Positions 30,597 through 41,522 of a stretch of DNA of 64,000 bases are shown here, one piece after another; position 1 is the stretch's first letter; every line of letters begins with the position of its first letter. The notes beneath the pieces were generated by a model. The model saw nothing but the letters and a program-made list of their open reading frames with translations. It searched no databases and was not told where the DNA came from. The DNA is from Monodelphis domestica (Eukaryota > Chordata > Mammalia > Didelphimorphia > Didelphidae): assembly GCF_027887165.1 (NCBI RefSeq), contig NC_077233.1, positions 180,567,207 to 180,631,206 of the forward strand, given 5' to 3'. The position numbers and the translations under genes are program-made.

Positions 30597-31005
30597 AGTT
30601 AGGCAAGCCAATTTTCTCATCTGGACCTCTGTTTCCTCATCTCTGAAATGAAAGAGCTGAAGTAAAAAAGCTGCTAATTCTTAGATTTTATTAAATAAGG
30701 GTTAGATAGCACAGTAAATAGAGTGCTGGATTCAGGACTCATTTTCCTGAGTTCAAATCCAACCTCAGATACTATTGGTGTGATTATGGGTAAGTCATTT
30801 AACCCTGTTTGCCTTGGTTTCTTCATCTGTAAAATGAGCCAGAGAAGGAAATGGGAAACTACTGTGGTATCCTGGCCAAGAAAATGTCAAATGGGGTCAC
30901 AAAGAATTGGATACAATTGAACAACAATTCTGAGCACCTACACCTTCGTTGTGTACATGGTAGACACTAAATAAATACTTGTTGAATTGTTGAATCCAAC
31001 AACAA
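30597..31005 (+). mobile_element. SINE C tail, SINE B and L2-type tail in tandem
   Basis: 30597-30690 is a SINE C tail (CTGTTTCCTCATCTCTGAAA). 30700-30930 is a SINE B (GGTTAGATAGCACAGTAAAT head, ATGAGCCAGAGAAGGAAATG, AAATGGGGTCACAAAGAATT). 30931-31005 is an L2-like tail (GACACTAAATAAATACTTG). Confidence 0.78.
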
Positions 31006-31080
31006 TATACCTTGCTAAATACCTACTAGTGTTAGGCATCAAAGTACCAAGATAATAATGGAATAGTCCCTACCATTAAG

Positions 31081-31325
31081 GGCAGATAATTGAGAAATCA
31101 TTGGACTTGGAGTCAAGCATATCTAACTTCAAATCTAGTCTTAGAAACCTACTATGTGACCTTGGGCAAATCATTTAACCTCTGCCTCAATTTCCCAAAA
31201 TGTGAATTAGGAACGATAATAGCACCTACCTCCTAGGGTTGTTGTTAAGATAAAAATGAGATATTTATAAAGTGTTTAGTACAGAGCCTGGCATATTATA
31301 TGTCCTTAATAAACACTTATTTCTC
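31081..31325 (+). mobile_element. SINE M
   Basis: GGACTTGGAGTCAAGCATATC, GTGACCTTGGGCAAATCATT, GCACCTACCTCCTAGGGTTG, AAAGTGTTTAGTACAGAGCC, CCTTAATAAACACTTATTTC: full length. Confidence 0.88.
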
Positions 31326-31450
31326 TTTCCCCCTTATATTCCACTAATTAATATGAATAATAGAATTAGCATACAAGTCACACATTTTTGAAGAACCATT
31401 GACTATTTTACAACCTTAAATGAGGCCCCTGTTAACCATTTCACATACTT

Positions 31451-31626
31451 CCCTTCGTTCCTTCATTCCTTTTCCTTCCTTCGTTCCTTCGTTCCTTCAT
31501 TCCTTCGTTCCTTTGTTCCTTCCTTCGTTCCTTCGTTCCTTCGTTCGTTCATTCGTTCGTTCGTTCGTTCGTTCGTTCGTTCCTTCCTTCCTTCCTTCCT
31601 TCCTTCCTTCCTTCCTTCCTTCCTTC
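31451..31626. repeat. (TTCC/TTCG)n tetranucleotide tract
   Basis: About 175 bases of TTCC and TTCG/GTTC units, with a pure (GTTC) core at about 31541-31580 followed by pure (CTTC). The TTCG units put about 20 CpG sites in otherwise CpG-poor DNA. Confidence 0.95.
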
Positions 31627-31629
31627 TAC

Positions 31630-32335
31630 ATTCATTGAGTGTTGAGGACACCAAGATATATTTGTCAAAGGTCCTCTTCTCCAAGACCTTAACAATCAAG
31701 CAATGGGAAGCAAAACAAGTACGCAATGAACGTTGTCACAACAAATAGAGAATAAATACAAACGAGAAACCCAAAGTACTAAAAGAAGCTTGAGAAAGGA
31801 GTATACTCTTTTCTACCTGTTTGTGATTGTGAGTCAGGGTGTAAAAGGCTGAAAGATTTCAAATTGTTTTATGTCTGAAGTGATATTTGAGTTGAGTCTT
31901 AAAGGAAAGGAGGAACTTGAGCAAATGAAAATAGACCTGGAAAGGTATGTTCTAGTCAAAGTGGATGGCAAGTTCAAATGCATGAACATGAAGGAAGACC
32001 AGAACAGAGGATATAGAATAATCTAGTTTGGTTAGAATGTATAATTTCTGAAGCAAACTCCCGTTATTTTGAATACATAGACTAGAGTCAAGGTAAGGAG
32101 TTTATTTCCATTATTCATTAGTATAGGGAGTCACTGAAAGATTTTGACTAGAGGAGTGATGTAAGCATACTGATTCAATAGGAAGAAATGAAGCAGAAGT
32201 ATGGAAGATGAGTTTGAGAAAGGGCAGCTGGGAGCCTGAAACATTGATTAGGAAATGAGTGTAACAATCTAGTTGGGAGGAAATGAAGGACTGGAAGTAG
32301 GAAGGTTTTGGTAGGAATGGATAAAGAGGACTAAT
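31630..32335 (-). mobile_element. R1 repeat
   Basis: CATTCATTGAGTGTTGAGGAC, TTTGAGTTGAGTCTTAAAGG, AGGTATGTTCTAGTCAAAG, TAGGGAGTCACTGAAAGATT and GAGGAGTGATGTAAGCATAC keep the R1 order. Confidence 0.6.
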
Positions 32336-32554
32336 GTTAAATGATATTGTGGAAGGAAGATAGAAGGACTGGGTAACAAGTTGGAAATATGGGATGAAAA
32401 GTTAAGCCATTTAGCCATGGGACTATCCTTTTAAACCCTGGCAATTTTGCTCCATCAACCCCTTTATGCCTCTTATTCAGAGTACTGTAATAAAATCAAC
32501 ACTACCATTGTCTCTAGAAAAAAGCATTAATAAGCTGAACTAACTGTGCCTATG

Positions 32555-32715
32555 ACCCCTTAGACCAAAGCACTTTTCTTAGCCAGCACTCCCATTTATG
32601 TATTCTCTCTCCCTGTTAGAATATAATTTCTTTGATGGCTGGGACAATCCAACTTTTGAAATTGTATCCCCAGGACTTGACTACTTGAGGAAATGTTTAA
32701 TAAATGCTTTTTTTT
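32555..32715 (+). mobile_element. L2 3' end
   Basis: CCCTGTTAGAATATAATTTC, TTTGATGGCTGGGACAATC, TTGTATCCCCAGGACTTG and AATGTTTAATAAATGC then a T-run. Confidence 0.7.
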
Positions 32716-32845
32716 TTCATTCAAAAGAGGGAAGAACAAAAGATGACTCCTAGGTTATAGTCCTGGAAGACCAATAGAATGGTAATGCTATTAACAAGAG
32801 ACAAAAACCTGATGGGGAATAGATTTCTTAGAGGAGATTGTAGGA

Positions 32846-33005
32846 TCACAGATTTGGAGTTGGAAGGGACCTTTATAGTCCAACCCTCTCATCTTACATG
32901 ATAGGAAACTGAGGCAGGCCTAGGGAGGTTAAATGAACTTGCCCAAGGCTACTTGGGTAGATAGAAAGTGGTAGAGAAAAGATGCAAACTTTATCTCCAG
33001 ATTTT
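32846..33005 (-). mobile_element. SINE C
   Basis: TAGGATCACAGATTTGGAGTT, GGAAGGGACCTTTATAGTCC, TAGGAAACTGAGGCAGGCC, GCCCAAGGCTACTTGGG. Confidence 0.85.
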
Positions 33006-33199
33006 GTACATGACTTGGACATTATCATTACATGATGGTATATACCCATTTTGAGGTCTTGGCAGAAATCTTTGTGGGGATATCCAGCAGGCATGTGAAT
33101 ATATCTGTAAAGTATGAGAATTCTGGAGAGAGGCTGAATTAAGACATATACTATATATATGTATACCTATCTATTGATTGATCAATAGAAATAGATAGG

Positions 33200-34319
33200 A
33201 GTCATCTGTACAGAAGTGATAATTGAAGCCATAGGAAGAAAGCAGGGAGAGGGTCTAAAACAGAATCCACAGGGAATACCTTTCTTTTAAAGGGAATTAA
33301 GAGGAGGATGAGGAAGCATCCAAAAAAACCCAATTTGTTAGATTTAATCTAAATTGCAATCAGGTTTTTGTTATATTCCTCCAGGTGGCTTTACCCACAA
33401 TGCATCCAAGTTTGAGAAATGAATTGCTGCTAGAAATAGAGACCAGAATTAGTCATAGTTTCTCTCTCTACTGTTGGTTGTCATATCCCTAGACCCATTT
33501 GGAAAGGTGGGGGTGGAAGTGGGGGGTTGAACTTGAGAGGGAGTGAGAATGGAGGAAAGTGGTTTTTTAATTGTGTAGAAACAATATTGAAAAGTAATAT
33601 TTGCTTCTCTTCTAACCTCCAACCTCATTTTCCACTCCACCCCTATCCTCATCAACAATATTCATGGGGAGTAGATTCCAATAGGCCCCTGACTCCTATG
33701 TGAATGGATCCTTATTAGGCAGCTGCATGTTTTTCCTCAGATATTGAGGTCTCTGGGTAATCTGTAATGGCTCAGTAAACTCTGTGATGCTCCTGAGAGA
33801 GACCTGCCAGAGAGAGGATTTCACAGTCCGGGGCTTATTGATTGATGATAATTATTCCATTTGGAACAAAACAACAATTACCCTGATAGAAAATTTCATT
33901 TGTAAACCTGTTCCCTCTACAATCCTGTCAATGGCACACCTCCAGCATAGCCCCACTGTGAGAGAGCTTTGCCAAGATCTCCTGCCTGCCTTGGGCCTTA
34001 GCATTCTGGGGATCTAGAGGGTACTTGGGGAAGGTTTGCAACCCATTTACATCTCCTCTTTAGCCTAGTTTTTCACTCATAGTAGATTTCCAGAACAGGA
34101 ATCATTGATTGACACATCCCAAATGAGAGCTCTGAAGTGCCATGGCAAGTAGGGAGACACTTAGGAAGAAAAAGTTCCCTTAGAAGAAGATTCAACAGTC
34201 ATGACTTAGTGAATTTGGGACAGGGGAGGAAGTAGTGAATGAAGGGGCTTGGAAGGCTAAGTGTTTGTGTCCATATTTTAGCCTCCCTGCAACTTGCCTC
34301 CCACCATTCCTGGTCCACT
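33200..34319. other. Unique block, candidate conserved non-coding DNA
   Basis: About 1.1 kb without recognised repeats. 33830-33950 is dense in AT-rich motifs (TTGATTGATGATAATTATTC, AAACAACAATTACC, TCATTTGTAAACC), including PBX/HOX-like TGATTGATGA. The open frame at 33784-34017 has no recognisable domain. Confidence 0.4.
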
Positions 34320-34617
34320 AACGGTGATCACAAGCAAGTCCATTTACTTCTCTAGGCCTGAGTTTCTTCATTTGTAAAATGTGAGAGTTGGACTAGACTA
34401 GTGGTATCATAGCCAACAAGAAATGAGGACCACTAAAACTTATATAAGGATTCTGTAGTAAATACTGACTGACAAAACTACTTATTAACATTATCAATAT
34501 TTTAATGTATTTTTATTTGGTTAAATGTCCCAATTATATGCAGATCTCAGGACTCATGTTTGAAACCTCTGGGCTAGAAAATTGCTGAGGTCTCTTTTAG
34601 TTTTAACATTCTGAGCT
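34320..34617 (+). mobile_element. SINE C split by an H3 transposon
   Basis: Left part GGCCTGAGTTTCTTCATTTG, TAAAATGTGAGAGTTGGACTAGA (to 34397); right part GGCTAGAAAATTGCTGAGG, AGTTTTAACATTCTGAG (from 34572). Confidence 0.75.
34398..34571 (+). mobile_element. H3 hAT-type DNA transposon
   Basis: Ends CTAGTGGTATCATAG and TTTGAAACCTCTG, decayed hAT-like inverted termini. Flanks GGACTAGA and GGCTAGAA resemble an 8-bp duplication with a one-base slip. Interior CTAAAACTTATATAAGGATT is typical of the family; no transposase. Confidence 0.7.
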
Positions 34618-34869
34618 TGTGTTTTTGTAATTTCAACCAAGATTAGTTGTTGTTTTCACTCTCCCTATATTCTTCCATTACTTAGTTCCAAATTCTCATT
34701 TTCTCTTCTCTCCTCTTCTCCCCTCCCTATTCTTCTCTTCCTTTCTCATCACTTGCATCACTGTCTCTCTTCCTCTTAGCAGAGTACCTCAATTCTTACT
34801 TTACTTAAAAAAAAAAAACAAAAAAACCCCCTAAGTCTATCTGTTACAACATTCCTGCCCATCCCAACT

Positions 34870-35660
34870 ATGTACTTCAGTATCGCCAGGAGAAAAGCTC
34901 ATTCTCTTCCCTGCCAATATCAATCTCTCATCTCCTCCAGGAGTTTGTCACTTCAATCACCCTACATCTTCCTAATTTTCAATCGCTCTTTTTCCATTGG
35001 TTTTTACCACGATGCTTACAAACATTCCCAGATCTCTATCTTAAAAACAACAACTCTTTTCTTGACAGTATTGTACTTTCAAGCTAATGTTCTATATTTA
35101 TTTTTCTTTTTACAATCAAATTCCTAAGAGTGGGGAGGAATTGCTTACATCAATTTCCTCCAATTTCTCATCTTACATTCATATCTCAATGCTTTGCAAA
35201 TGAGGTTTCCTTCCCCACCACTGATTTGAAAGTATGCTCTGCAAAGTCATAAATAGTCTATTTATTACTAAATTCATGGTATTTTTAGAGGTTTGTTTCA
35301 ACCTTTTTAAATTCTAAGTATTGGTAGAAATCTAGGAGTTTGTTACCGGTAGTTATTCCTTCTTGGGGATAATCTCTTCTCATTGGATTTCCTGACAAAG
35401 CTCTATTATAGTTCTCTTTTTATCTGCTGGAGAGTTTTTTATTATCATCCTTTGCAGGTTTATCATCCATGACCACTCCCTGTGTGTTTTTACCCTAGGG
35501 CTCTATCCTTTGCAGTCTTTTCACTCACTCACCGTCTTAGAGAACTTAACAACTTCCATGGATTCATCATTCATATCTCTCCACCATACTTCAAATCTCC
35601 CAGTTTCACAATCTAAGGGTTGTCCTTGACTTTTCACTCTTTTATACCCTCCTCCCACAT
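34870..35660 (+). mobile_element. Probable L2/CR1-type ORF2 remnant
   Basis: Pyrimidine-rich run with ATGACCACTCCCTGTGTG, AGGGCTCTATCCTTTGCAGT, CTTCCATGGATTCATCATTC and CAGTTTCACAATCTAAGGG, reminiscent of the reverse-transcriptase to 3' part of L2-clade LINEs. No frame persists. Confidence 0.4.
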
Positions 35661-35750
35661 TAAATTAGATAATACTTGGAAAACTCTTAGCCAAGTTTTT
35701 GGCCCATTGTAGGTGCTTAATAAATACTTGTTCCTTCCCCTTCCCATATA
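35661..35750 (+). mobile_element. SINE M 3' tail
   Basis: TTAGATAATACTTGGAAAAC, TTTTGGCCCATTGTAGGTGC, TTAATAAATACTTGTTCC. Confidence 0.65.
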
Positions 35751-36531
35751 GAATTAGTTGCCAAGTGAATTGATAATTAAATTATGAAATGGGGGTAAGC
35801 ACATCTGATTCTTTGTGTGTTTGCTGTTAAAGACAAGATTGGCATCAGAAAACTGGTCAGCAATCACCCTTTAAAAAGTCAAAGAGACAAGCAATTAAAA
35901 GTGGGGAAGGATAGAGGGGCAGATGGTATGACTCGGGGATGGGTGAATGGGATGGTGAAGGAAGGTGGAATGAAAAAGAAGATGGGGAGGGAGAGAGGAA
36001 AATAGTAGCACAAGTAACTATGGATTAGCATTGACAGTATTACACAACATGGACTTAATGGAGATTGAGGATTGGGGGGGAGGAGGTAGGGCAGAATTCT
36101 CATTTTTATAGTTTTTTTTGGAAATAGATCAATTTCTATCTGTGTCACCTTGGAGTTACTTCATTAATATATCCAAATCAGTTGATAAAACTTCAAGGTT
36201 ACATCTCATAGTTATCAACACTTTTTTGATATTCTGCTGGTCTGGAGCTGTGGTCTGAAATTTTTTGGAATTTATATATCATAGGATCAGAAGTCTTCAC
36301 AAGCAGTGCCTAGATGGTTTCCCCTAATTCAGCACATATTACCAGGATGTAATTAATTTGTGATACAATTTATACTTTTTGCTCTTTTGTTCTTTGAGAT
36401 GGTTTATGATTTCCATGTTGCCTTTGCAATCTTATTTGCTGCAAAAACTTATATTGACTAGAAGGGAATGACAGTCAGAAAACCAGAAGAAGAAACAATT
36501 TTAACATACTTAGCCTTGCCAAGTCTACCTC
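35751..36531. other. Unique stretch with purine-rich part
   Basis: 35895-36010 and 36055-36095 are A+G-rich (GGAGGGAGAGAGGAAAATAG). Otherwise nothing recognised. Confidence 0.4.
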
Positions 36532-36544
36532 CTCAACTTTTCTT

Positions 36545-37952
36545 TCTTTTTTTAATTTAATTTAATTTTTTTTGGTTACAATACTCGTTATTTCCCTCCC
36601 TCCCCTCCTCCCACCCTTTCTGCAGCCAACATGCAATTTCATTTGGTATTACTTGTGTCCTTGATCAGAACCTATTTCCATGTTGTTGTTTCCACTAGGA
36701 TGTTCATTTAGAGCCTACATCCCCAACCATATCCCTTCGACCCATGTATTCAAGCAGTTGTTTTTCTTCGGTGTTTTTACTCCCACAGTGTTTCCTTTGA
36801 ATGTGGATAGTGGTTCTTCCTGTAGACTCCTCCAAGTTGTTCAGGATCACTGCATTGCCACTAATGGCAATTACATTACATTCAATTCATTTCAATTCCA
36901 TTACATTCAATTTTACCATAGTATATCAGTCTCTGTGTACAATGTTCTCCTGGTTCTGCTCCTCTCACCTCTGCATCACTTCCTGGAGGTTGTTGCAGTC
37001 CCCATGGAATTCCTCCACATTATTATTCCTTTGAGCACAATAGTATTCCATCACCAGCATATACCACAGTTTGCTCAGCCATTTCCCACTTGAAGGGCAT
37101 CCCCTCATTTTCCAATTTTTTTGCCACCACAAAGAGCGCAGCTATGAATATTTTTGTACATGTTTTTTTTTTCCTTTATTATCTCTTTGGGGTACAAACC
37201 CAGAAGTGCTATGGCTGGATTAAAGGGCAGAAAGTCTTTTAGTGCCCTTTGGGCATAGTTCCAAATCACCCTCCAGAATGGTTGGATCAATTCACACCAC
37301 CAGCAATGCATTAATGTCCCAATTTTGCCACACCCCCTCCATCATTCATTACTTTCCTTGGCTGTCATGTTATCCAATCTGCTAGGTGTGAGGTGATACC
37401 TCAGAGTTGTTTTGATTTGCATTTCTCTGATTATTAGAGATTTAGAGCACTTTTTCATGTGCTTATTAATAGTTTTGATTTCTTTAACTGAAAATTGCCT
37501 ATTCATGTCCCTTGCCCATTTATCAATTGGAGAATGGCTTGATTTTTTGAACAACTGGTTTAGTTCTTTATAAATTTGAGTAATCAGACCTTTGTCAGAG
37601 GTTTTTGTAATGAAGATTGTTTCCCAATTTGTTGCTTCCCTTCTAATTTTGGATGCATTAGTTTTGTTTGTGCAAAACCTTTTTAATTTGATGTAATCAA
37701 AATTCTTGGTTTTACATTTTGTGATTTTTTTTCTAAGTCTTGCTTGGTTTTAAAATCTTTCCCTTCTCAAAGATCTGACAAGTATACTATTCTGTGTTCA
37801 CCTAATCTGCTTAGTTTCCTTCTTTATATTCAGGTCATTCACCCATTCTGAGTTTATATTGGTGTAGGGTGTGAGATGTTGATCCAAACCTGATCTTTCC
37901 CATACTGTCTTCCAATTTTCCCAGCAGTTTTTATCAAATAGTGGGTTTTGGT
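36545..37952 (-). mobile_element. L1 3' end, 5'-truncated
   Basis: A 1.4-kb minus-strand L1. Its coding remnant contains LKDFLPFNPAIALLGLYPKE, matching the ORF2 C-terminal stretch at 62695-63036 (YLPFDPAIALLGLYPKE). The 3' UTR and an A-rich tail follow at about 36545-36580. CTCAACTTTTCTT occurs at 36532-36544 and 37953-37965, a perfect 13-bp target duplication that fixes both ends. Several breaks interrupt the frame. Confidence 0.93.
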
Positions 37953-38099
37953 CTCAACTTTTCTTATATCTGTCCCTTTGTCTCTACTCATAACTCTAGA
38001 CCAGGCTCTCCTCACCTTTCTCTCAGCCTGTTGATTTAACTCCCTCACAAGGTAGCTCTGTTTTTAGTCATTTCTTGCCTTCACAGCTACCAAAATCCT

Positions 38100-38291
38100 A
38101 AAATGCTGGTTTGACCTAAAATGCAGATCTTTATTCCTGCTTAAGAAGCTTAGGTAAGTTCTGCATTGATCTGAGAATCAAATATAAACTCTACTGTTTG
38201 GCATTTAAAGTTCTTCATAATCTTGATTATATGTTTCTATCTTGTTTTTTCAGATTGATTTCATGTGAATTCCCCTCCACACATTCTAAAC
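38100..38291 (+). mobile_element. L2 coding-region remnant
   Basis: AGAATCAAATATAAACTCTA, GGCATTTAAAGTTCTTCATA, ATTCCCCTCCACACATTC align with L2. It is interrupted by H2 at 38292. Confidence 0.55.
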
Positions 38292-38360
38292 CAGAGGTTC
38301 TTAACTTGTGGTACAGAGGTATTTATGGATAGATTTCAGGGAATCCTGATACTACCTATT
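38292..38360 (+). mobile_element. H2 hAT-type transposon fragment
   Basis: CAGAGGTTCTTAACTTGTGG terminus, then TTTATGGATAGATTTCAGGG. The interior and far end are not recognised beyond about 38360. Confidence 0.55.
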
Positions 38361-38574
38361 GAACTGAATCAAGTAGTATTTATCTCAGGCACACATCTAA
38401 GATGGACACATGCTTCCCCTTTGTTGGGTGATGCTGAGATGGACTTGGGACAATGAAATGAGTTAGGGAACCAAAATGCATCTATTAGGCACAGCAAAAC
38501 TGTTATACAACCCAAGTTATTCTTTTGTGCTTCTCTTATGTCCTTTTCTTTCTCTGCCAAGTCCCAATCCTAAA

Positions 38575-38752
38575 ATACAAGGATTTGCAATCCAGGAATC
38601 TGGGTTTGAATCCCAGCTTTTCTACTTCTTATGACTATGTGATCTCAGGCAAATCTAACTTTGGAAGCCTCAACTTTCTCATCCTACAGATGAGGAGCTT
38701 GATTAGGTACTCTCTGAGGTTCCTTACAGCTCCAAATCTTATGATCTCCTGC
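38575..38752 (+). mobile_element. SINE C
   Basis: GGGTTTGAATCCCAGCTTTTC, GTGATCTCAGGCAAATC, TCATCCTACAGATGAGGAG, CTCTGAGGTTCCTTACAGC, CAAATCTTATGATCTC. Confidence 0.82.
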
Positions 38753-39008
38753 CTACCCTGAATCCTACTTTTTAGTGTTTATCCTGTATCCCTTCCTACA
38801 AAACATTGTTTTCAATTGATTATTAACCAACCACCTAGTGAGTTGTTAGACAATAATTGACCCAAGGTGGTACTGCCTCTCTTAAGAAATTTGTATTTTA
38901 ACAGGGGAATTTTAAAGACTAAAAAACCTTCAAGACAAAAAAAATGTCTCTTTGGTGGTGGAATTTTGGATACAATGATCAGCAGTGGGAGGAAATACAT
39001 TTAGGATT

Positions 39009-39820
39009 TTTTCTCTCTCTTGACCAATCTTCAGTATATTTGGGGATAGCTTATACCTGGGGAAGAAGGGGGTGCAGAGGGGATAAGGAGGAGGTAGAAG
39101 ATCTCAGGCTGACAGATAGGAGGTTCTAGGGAACTGTGGAAGTTGGTCCCCCATAAGCACCTGTGTTTCCAATCCTTTCTCAGTAATTGCTGCCAAATGG
39201 ATTACACCAGCACTTGAGTGTTCTCACTCAATGCCCAAAGCAAGAGCATTGGCAGTGGACTAGAGACACTTTTTTCTTTCATATCCTCTCACTAGGAGGC
39301 AACAACCTGGCCAAAGATGTAGGAGTTTCCTGAGTCTCCAGTGGAGAAAGGCTGCTGAACAATAATCTCTCCCATGGGTACTGAGTATTCCTGTCCCTCC
39401 TTACAGGGATCCTAGCTGGGAACAATGATTCCAGGCAGGAGAGCCTCCAGGTAACAGTACTGCATCTCCTCGAAAAGGTTAGCATCTGTTTGTACAAGGG
39501 GAGATTCATGCAGTTCAATGCTGTGGAAGCTTAGTTGATAGGTGACTGCATCAGCTGTAGCCTGGTTGTCAGCTGCTGAGTCAGAATAGCAGCAGAAGCT
39601 GGAGGCATGTAAAGGGATAGAGTTGTCTTTTACTTGGTTTGCAATATATGACCCAGTGGTGGTCCTGGAGTAAGCAAAAAGGTTTACATCCTCATCAAAC
39701 TGCATTACTATGATAATTATTCCAGTGGAGACACTCCAGTCACCCATCTGGGGTGAGGGCCATGGGCCCCTAGTCTGGGTCTGAACTAGAGCCACTACTA
39801 AAGAAAAAGCCATTATTCCA
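39009..39820 (-). pseudogene. PSMB6: Processed pseudogene of PSMB6 (20S proteasome subunit beta-6)
   Basis: PSMB6 encodes the beta-1 catalytic subunit of the 20S proteasome, which cleaves after acidic residues. This minus-strand copy keeps almost the whole protein without introns. ATG is at 39813-39811, and the stop equivalent at 39106-39104. Recognisable blocks: [40 protein letters not shown], then (after a TAG at 39414-39412 in place of the tryptophan codon) EGQEYSVPMG and SGNSYIFG, and finally [30 protein letters not shown] and MGDQLPQF. Further stops (Tyr and Arg codons after VVAS) and a frameshift near 39285 follow. The propeptide junction reads STG-III: the catalytic Thr1 codon is now Ile. 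An AAAAAA run at about 39009-39014 after a 3' UTR-like stretch may mark the old poly(A). The copy is dead and old; no expression signal is visible. Confidence 0.93.
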
Positions 39821-40622
39821 CAGGTCTTGGAGTGGTATTTTGCCTAGAGTCTCCTCAGACAGCATCACAGAGCCAATCATTTCTACAAGACCAGCCTTGC
39901 TTAGATGGCAGGATTTGCTCATTAATATACCATTTCAGATTTTATTATCCCAAAGAGGGAAAACAGAATCTTAGAGATTCATGCAGGATTATAAAAAGAC
40001 CAGATTTACTATTCTCTGAACCTTTCCAGGGTGAACGAGGCAGAGAAAACAGAAAAAAAAAGACCCACTAAATTAAATTGACCAGAGAACAGATAACAAG
40101 TGAATCTGGCAGCAGAGGGGCTTTGGCAAAGACAAAATGGGCTGGAAAAACACTTAAAGAGGGAGAAAAAGGAGAAAGGGAAGTTATAGAAAAGTGTCTC
40201 TTCTCTTCTCTAAGGTAATAAATAATCTGTCTTCTCAGGACCAGAGATAGCTCCTAGGGGTCATTTATCACAGTGGCCCTGTTCAAATCAAGGAGGTAAA
40301 CCAGAGTTTTGGGGAGGAATTATTGAGTCCTCCCTCTTTCTCTCTGAACTGTCTCTGAATATGGTGGAGAAACTACCTTCTCTGCTCATTCTTTCATTTT
40401 TCTCTCCAAAATTCTTTGAGATTTTTCCTTTTTGGGGGCAGGCTTCTGACTTCTAAGAAAAAAGCTGTGCCTATGCAGGGCTGTCTTTCTGCCAAAGGCT
40501 AGTTGCTATTTCCACTGGGCTTCAGGGAAACCTGAGCGATTCTAACTCTAATGAATTCTATTCCCAGGTTACCTGCAAGGACTGACCAGAGGCATGTTTG
40601 GAAAGGATCCTCTTATCATTTG
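39821..40622. other. Unique block
   Basis: About 800 bases with no recognised repeat or exon; part could be the 5' flank of the retrocopy. Frame 39832-40071 has no family resemblance. Confidence 0.45.
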
Positions 40623-40880
40623 TTGTTGCTCAGTCATGCCAGACTCCTTGAAATCTTGTGGACTGTACCATTCATGATTTTGTTGTTGTTGTTGTTGTTT
40701 ATTTGTTTTTGGTCAGAGACTGGAGTGGTTTGTCATTTTTTTCTCCAGTGGATTAAGGCAAACAGAGATTAAGTGTTTGTCCAGAGTCACATAGTAAGTG
40801 CCTGAGGCTTGATTTGAACTCAGGGTTTCCTGATTTCAATCTCAGCTTTCTATTCACTGAACCATCTAGCTACATGTTCC
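40623..40880 (-). mobile_element. SINE B with long RTE-like tail
   Basis: TGCTCAGTCATGCCAGACTC, CTTGTGGACTGTACCATTCA and GAGACTGGAGTGGTTTGTC are the complement of a BovB/RTE-type tail. Then CACATAGTAAGTGCCTGAGG and CCATCTAGCTACATG give the SINE body. (TTG)6 lies at 40681-40699. Confidence 0.82.
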
Positions 40881-41059
40881 GATCATTTTAGTGTAACCAT
40901 TTTTTTGTTGCTGTTGAAATGATTTTCCAAAACACAGAGGCATGTTTGGGATGTGCATCAATGTTCTAGGAGTTCTTGGGGTAGGGTGGGGAGTGCAAAT
41001 CTTAAACTCTGCCCTGAGACCTTAGAAATGTGTCTACATATCAAAGTATTATCAAAGTA

Positions 41060-41228
41060 TCATAAATTTAGAGTTGGAAGGTATCAAAGGATCACAATTT
41101 AGTGTAGAAATGTCAGGGGAATCATTTTGTCTGACCTAATTCATTTTATAGACAAAGCCTAGAGAAGTTAAATAACCGCTAAAGGCAGATCTGAGATTCA
41201 GGGTCAGCTCAGTATCTAGAGTTGCCTC
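41060..41228 (-). mobile_element. SINE C
   Basis: CATAAATTTAGAGTTGGAAGG, AATTCATTTTATAGACAAAG and GATTCAGGGTCAGCTCAG; a duplicated start (two near-identical leads at 41060 and 41088) suggests slippage or nested ends. Confidence 0.7.
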
Positions 41229-41367
41229 CTATTTGTGAAGAAGAGTACACCATCTATTTGTCACCTGAGGAGTCTCTGGGTGGGGAGACTTCATTTTCCT
41301 CCCCAAATATTTTCCCTATTGGCCTATTATGGTTGCTGAAATTTTACCATGAGAGATAAGTTTAATA

Positions 41368-41522
41368 GAATCATAGATTTAGATTGGGAAAGGGCCATAT
41401 AAGTTATCTAGTTCAACCACCTCATTTGACAGATGAAGAAATTGAGGCAAAGAGAGGCTACATCACTCATTTACCCAAGGACCTATAAGTGGCACCCTGC
41501 GGTCCTAGGTTTTGCACTAGAA
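41368..41522 (-). mobile_element. SINE C
   Basis: AATCATAGATTTAGATTGGG, ATCTAGTTCAACCACCTCAT, TTGACAGATGAAGAAATTGAGG, CTAGGTTTTGCACTAGA. Confidence 0.83.

Noticed and set aside
31445-31630. CpG island or promoter
   Set aside because: The CpGs come only from TTCG repeat units; no GC-rich context, TATA arrangement or downstream exon is visible.
31420-31726. Frames with Phe-Pro-Ser-Phe and Arg-Lys-Glu-Gly repeats
   Set aside because: Products of the TTCC/TTCG tract, not a repeat protein.
33784-34017. Possible exon of 78 codons
   Set aside because: No recognisable domain and no matching neighbouring exons; better treated as a candidate regulatory block.
36680-37093. 137-residue plus-strand frame
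   Set aside because: It is antisense to an L1 3' end; the true coding remnant is on the minus strand.
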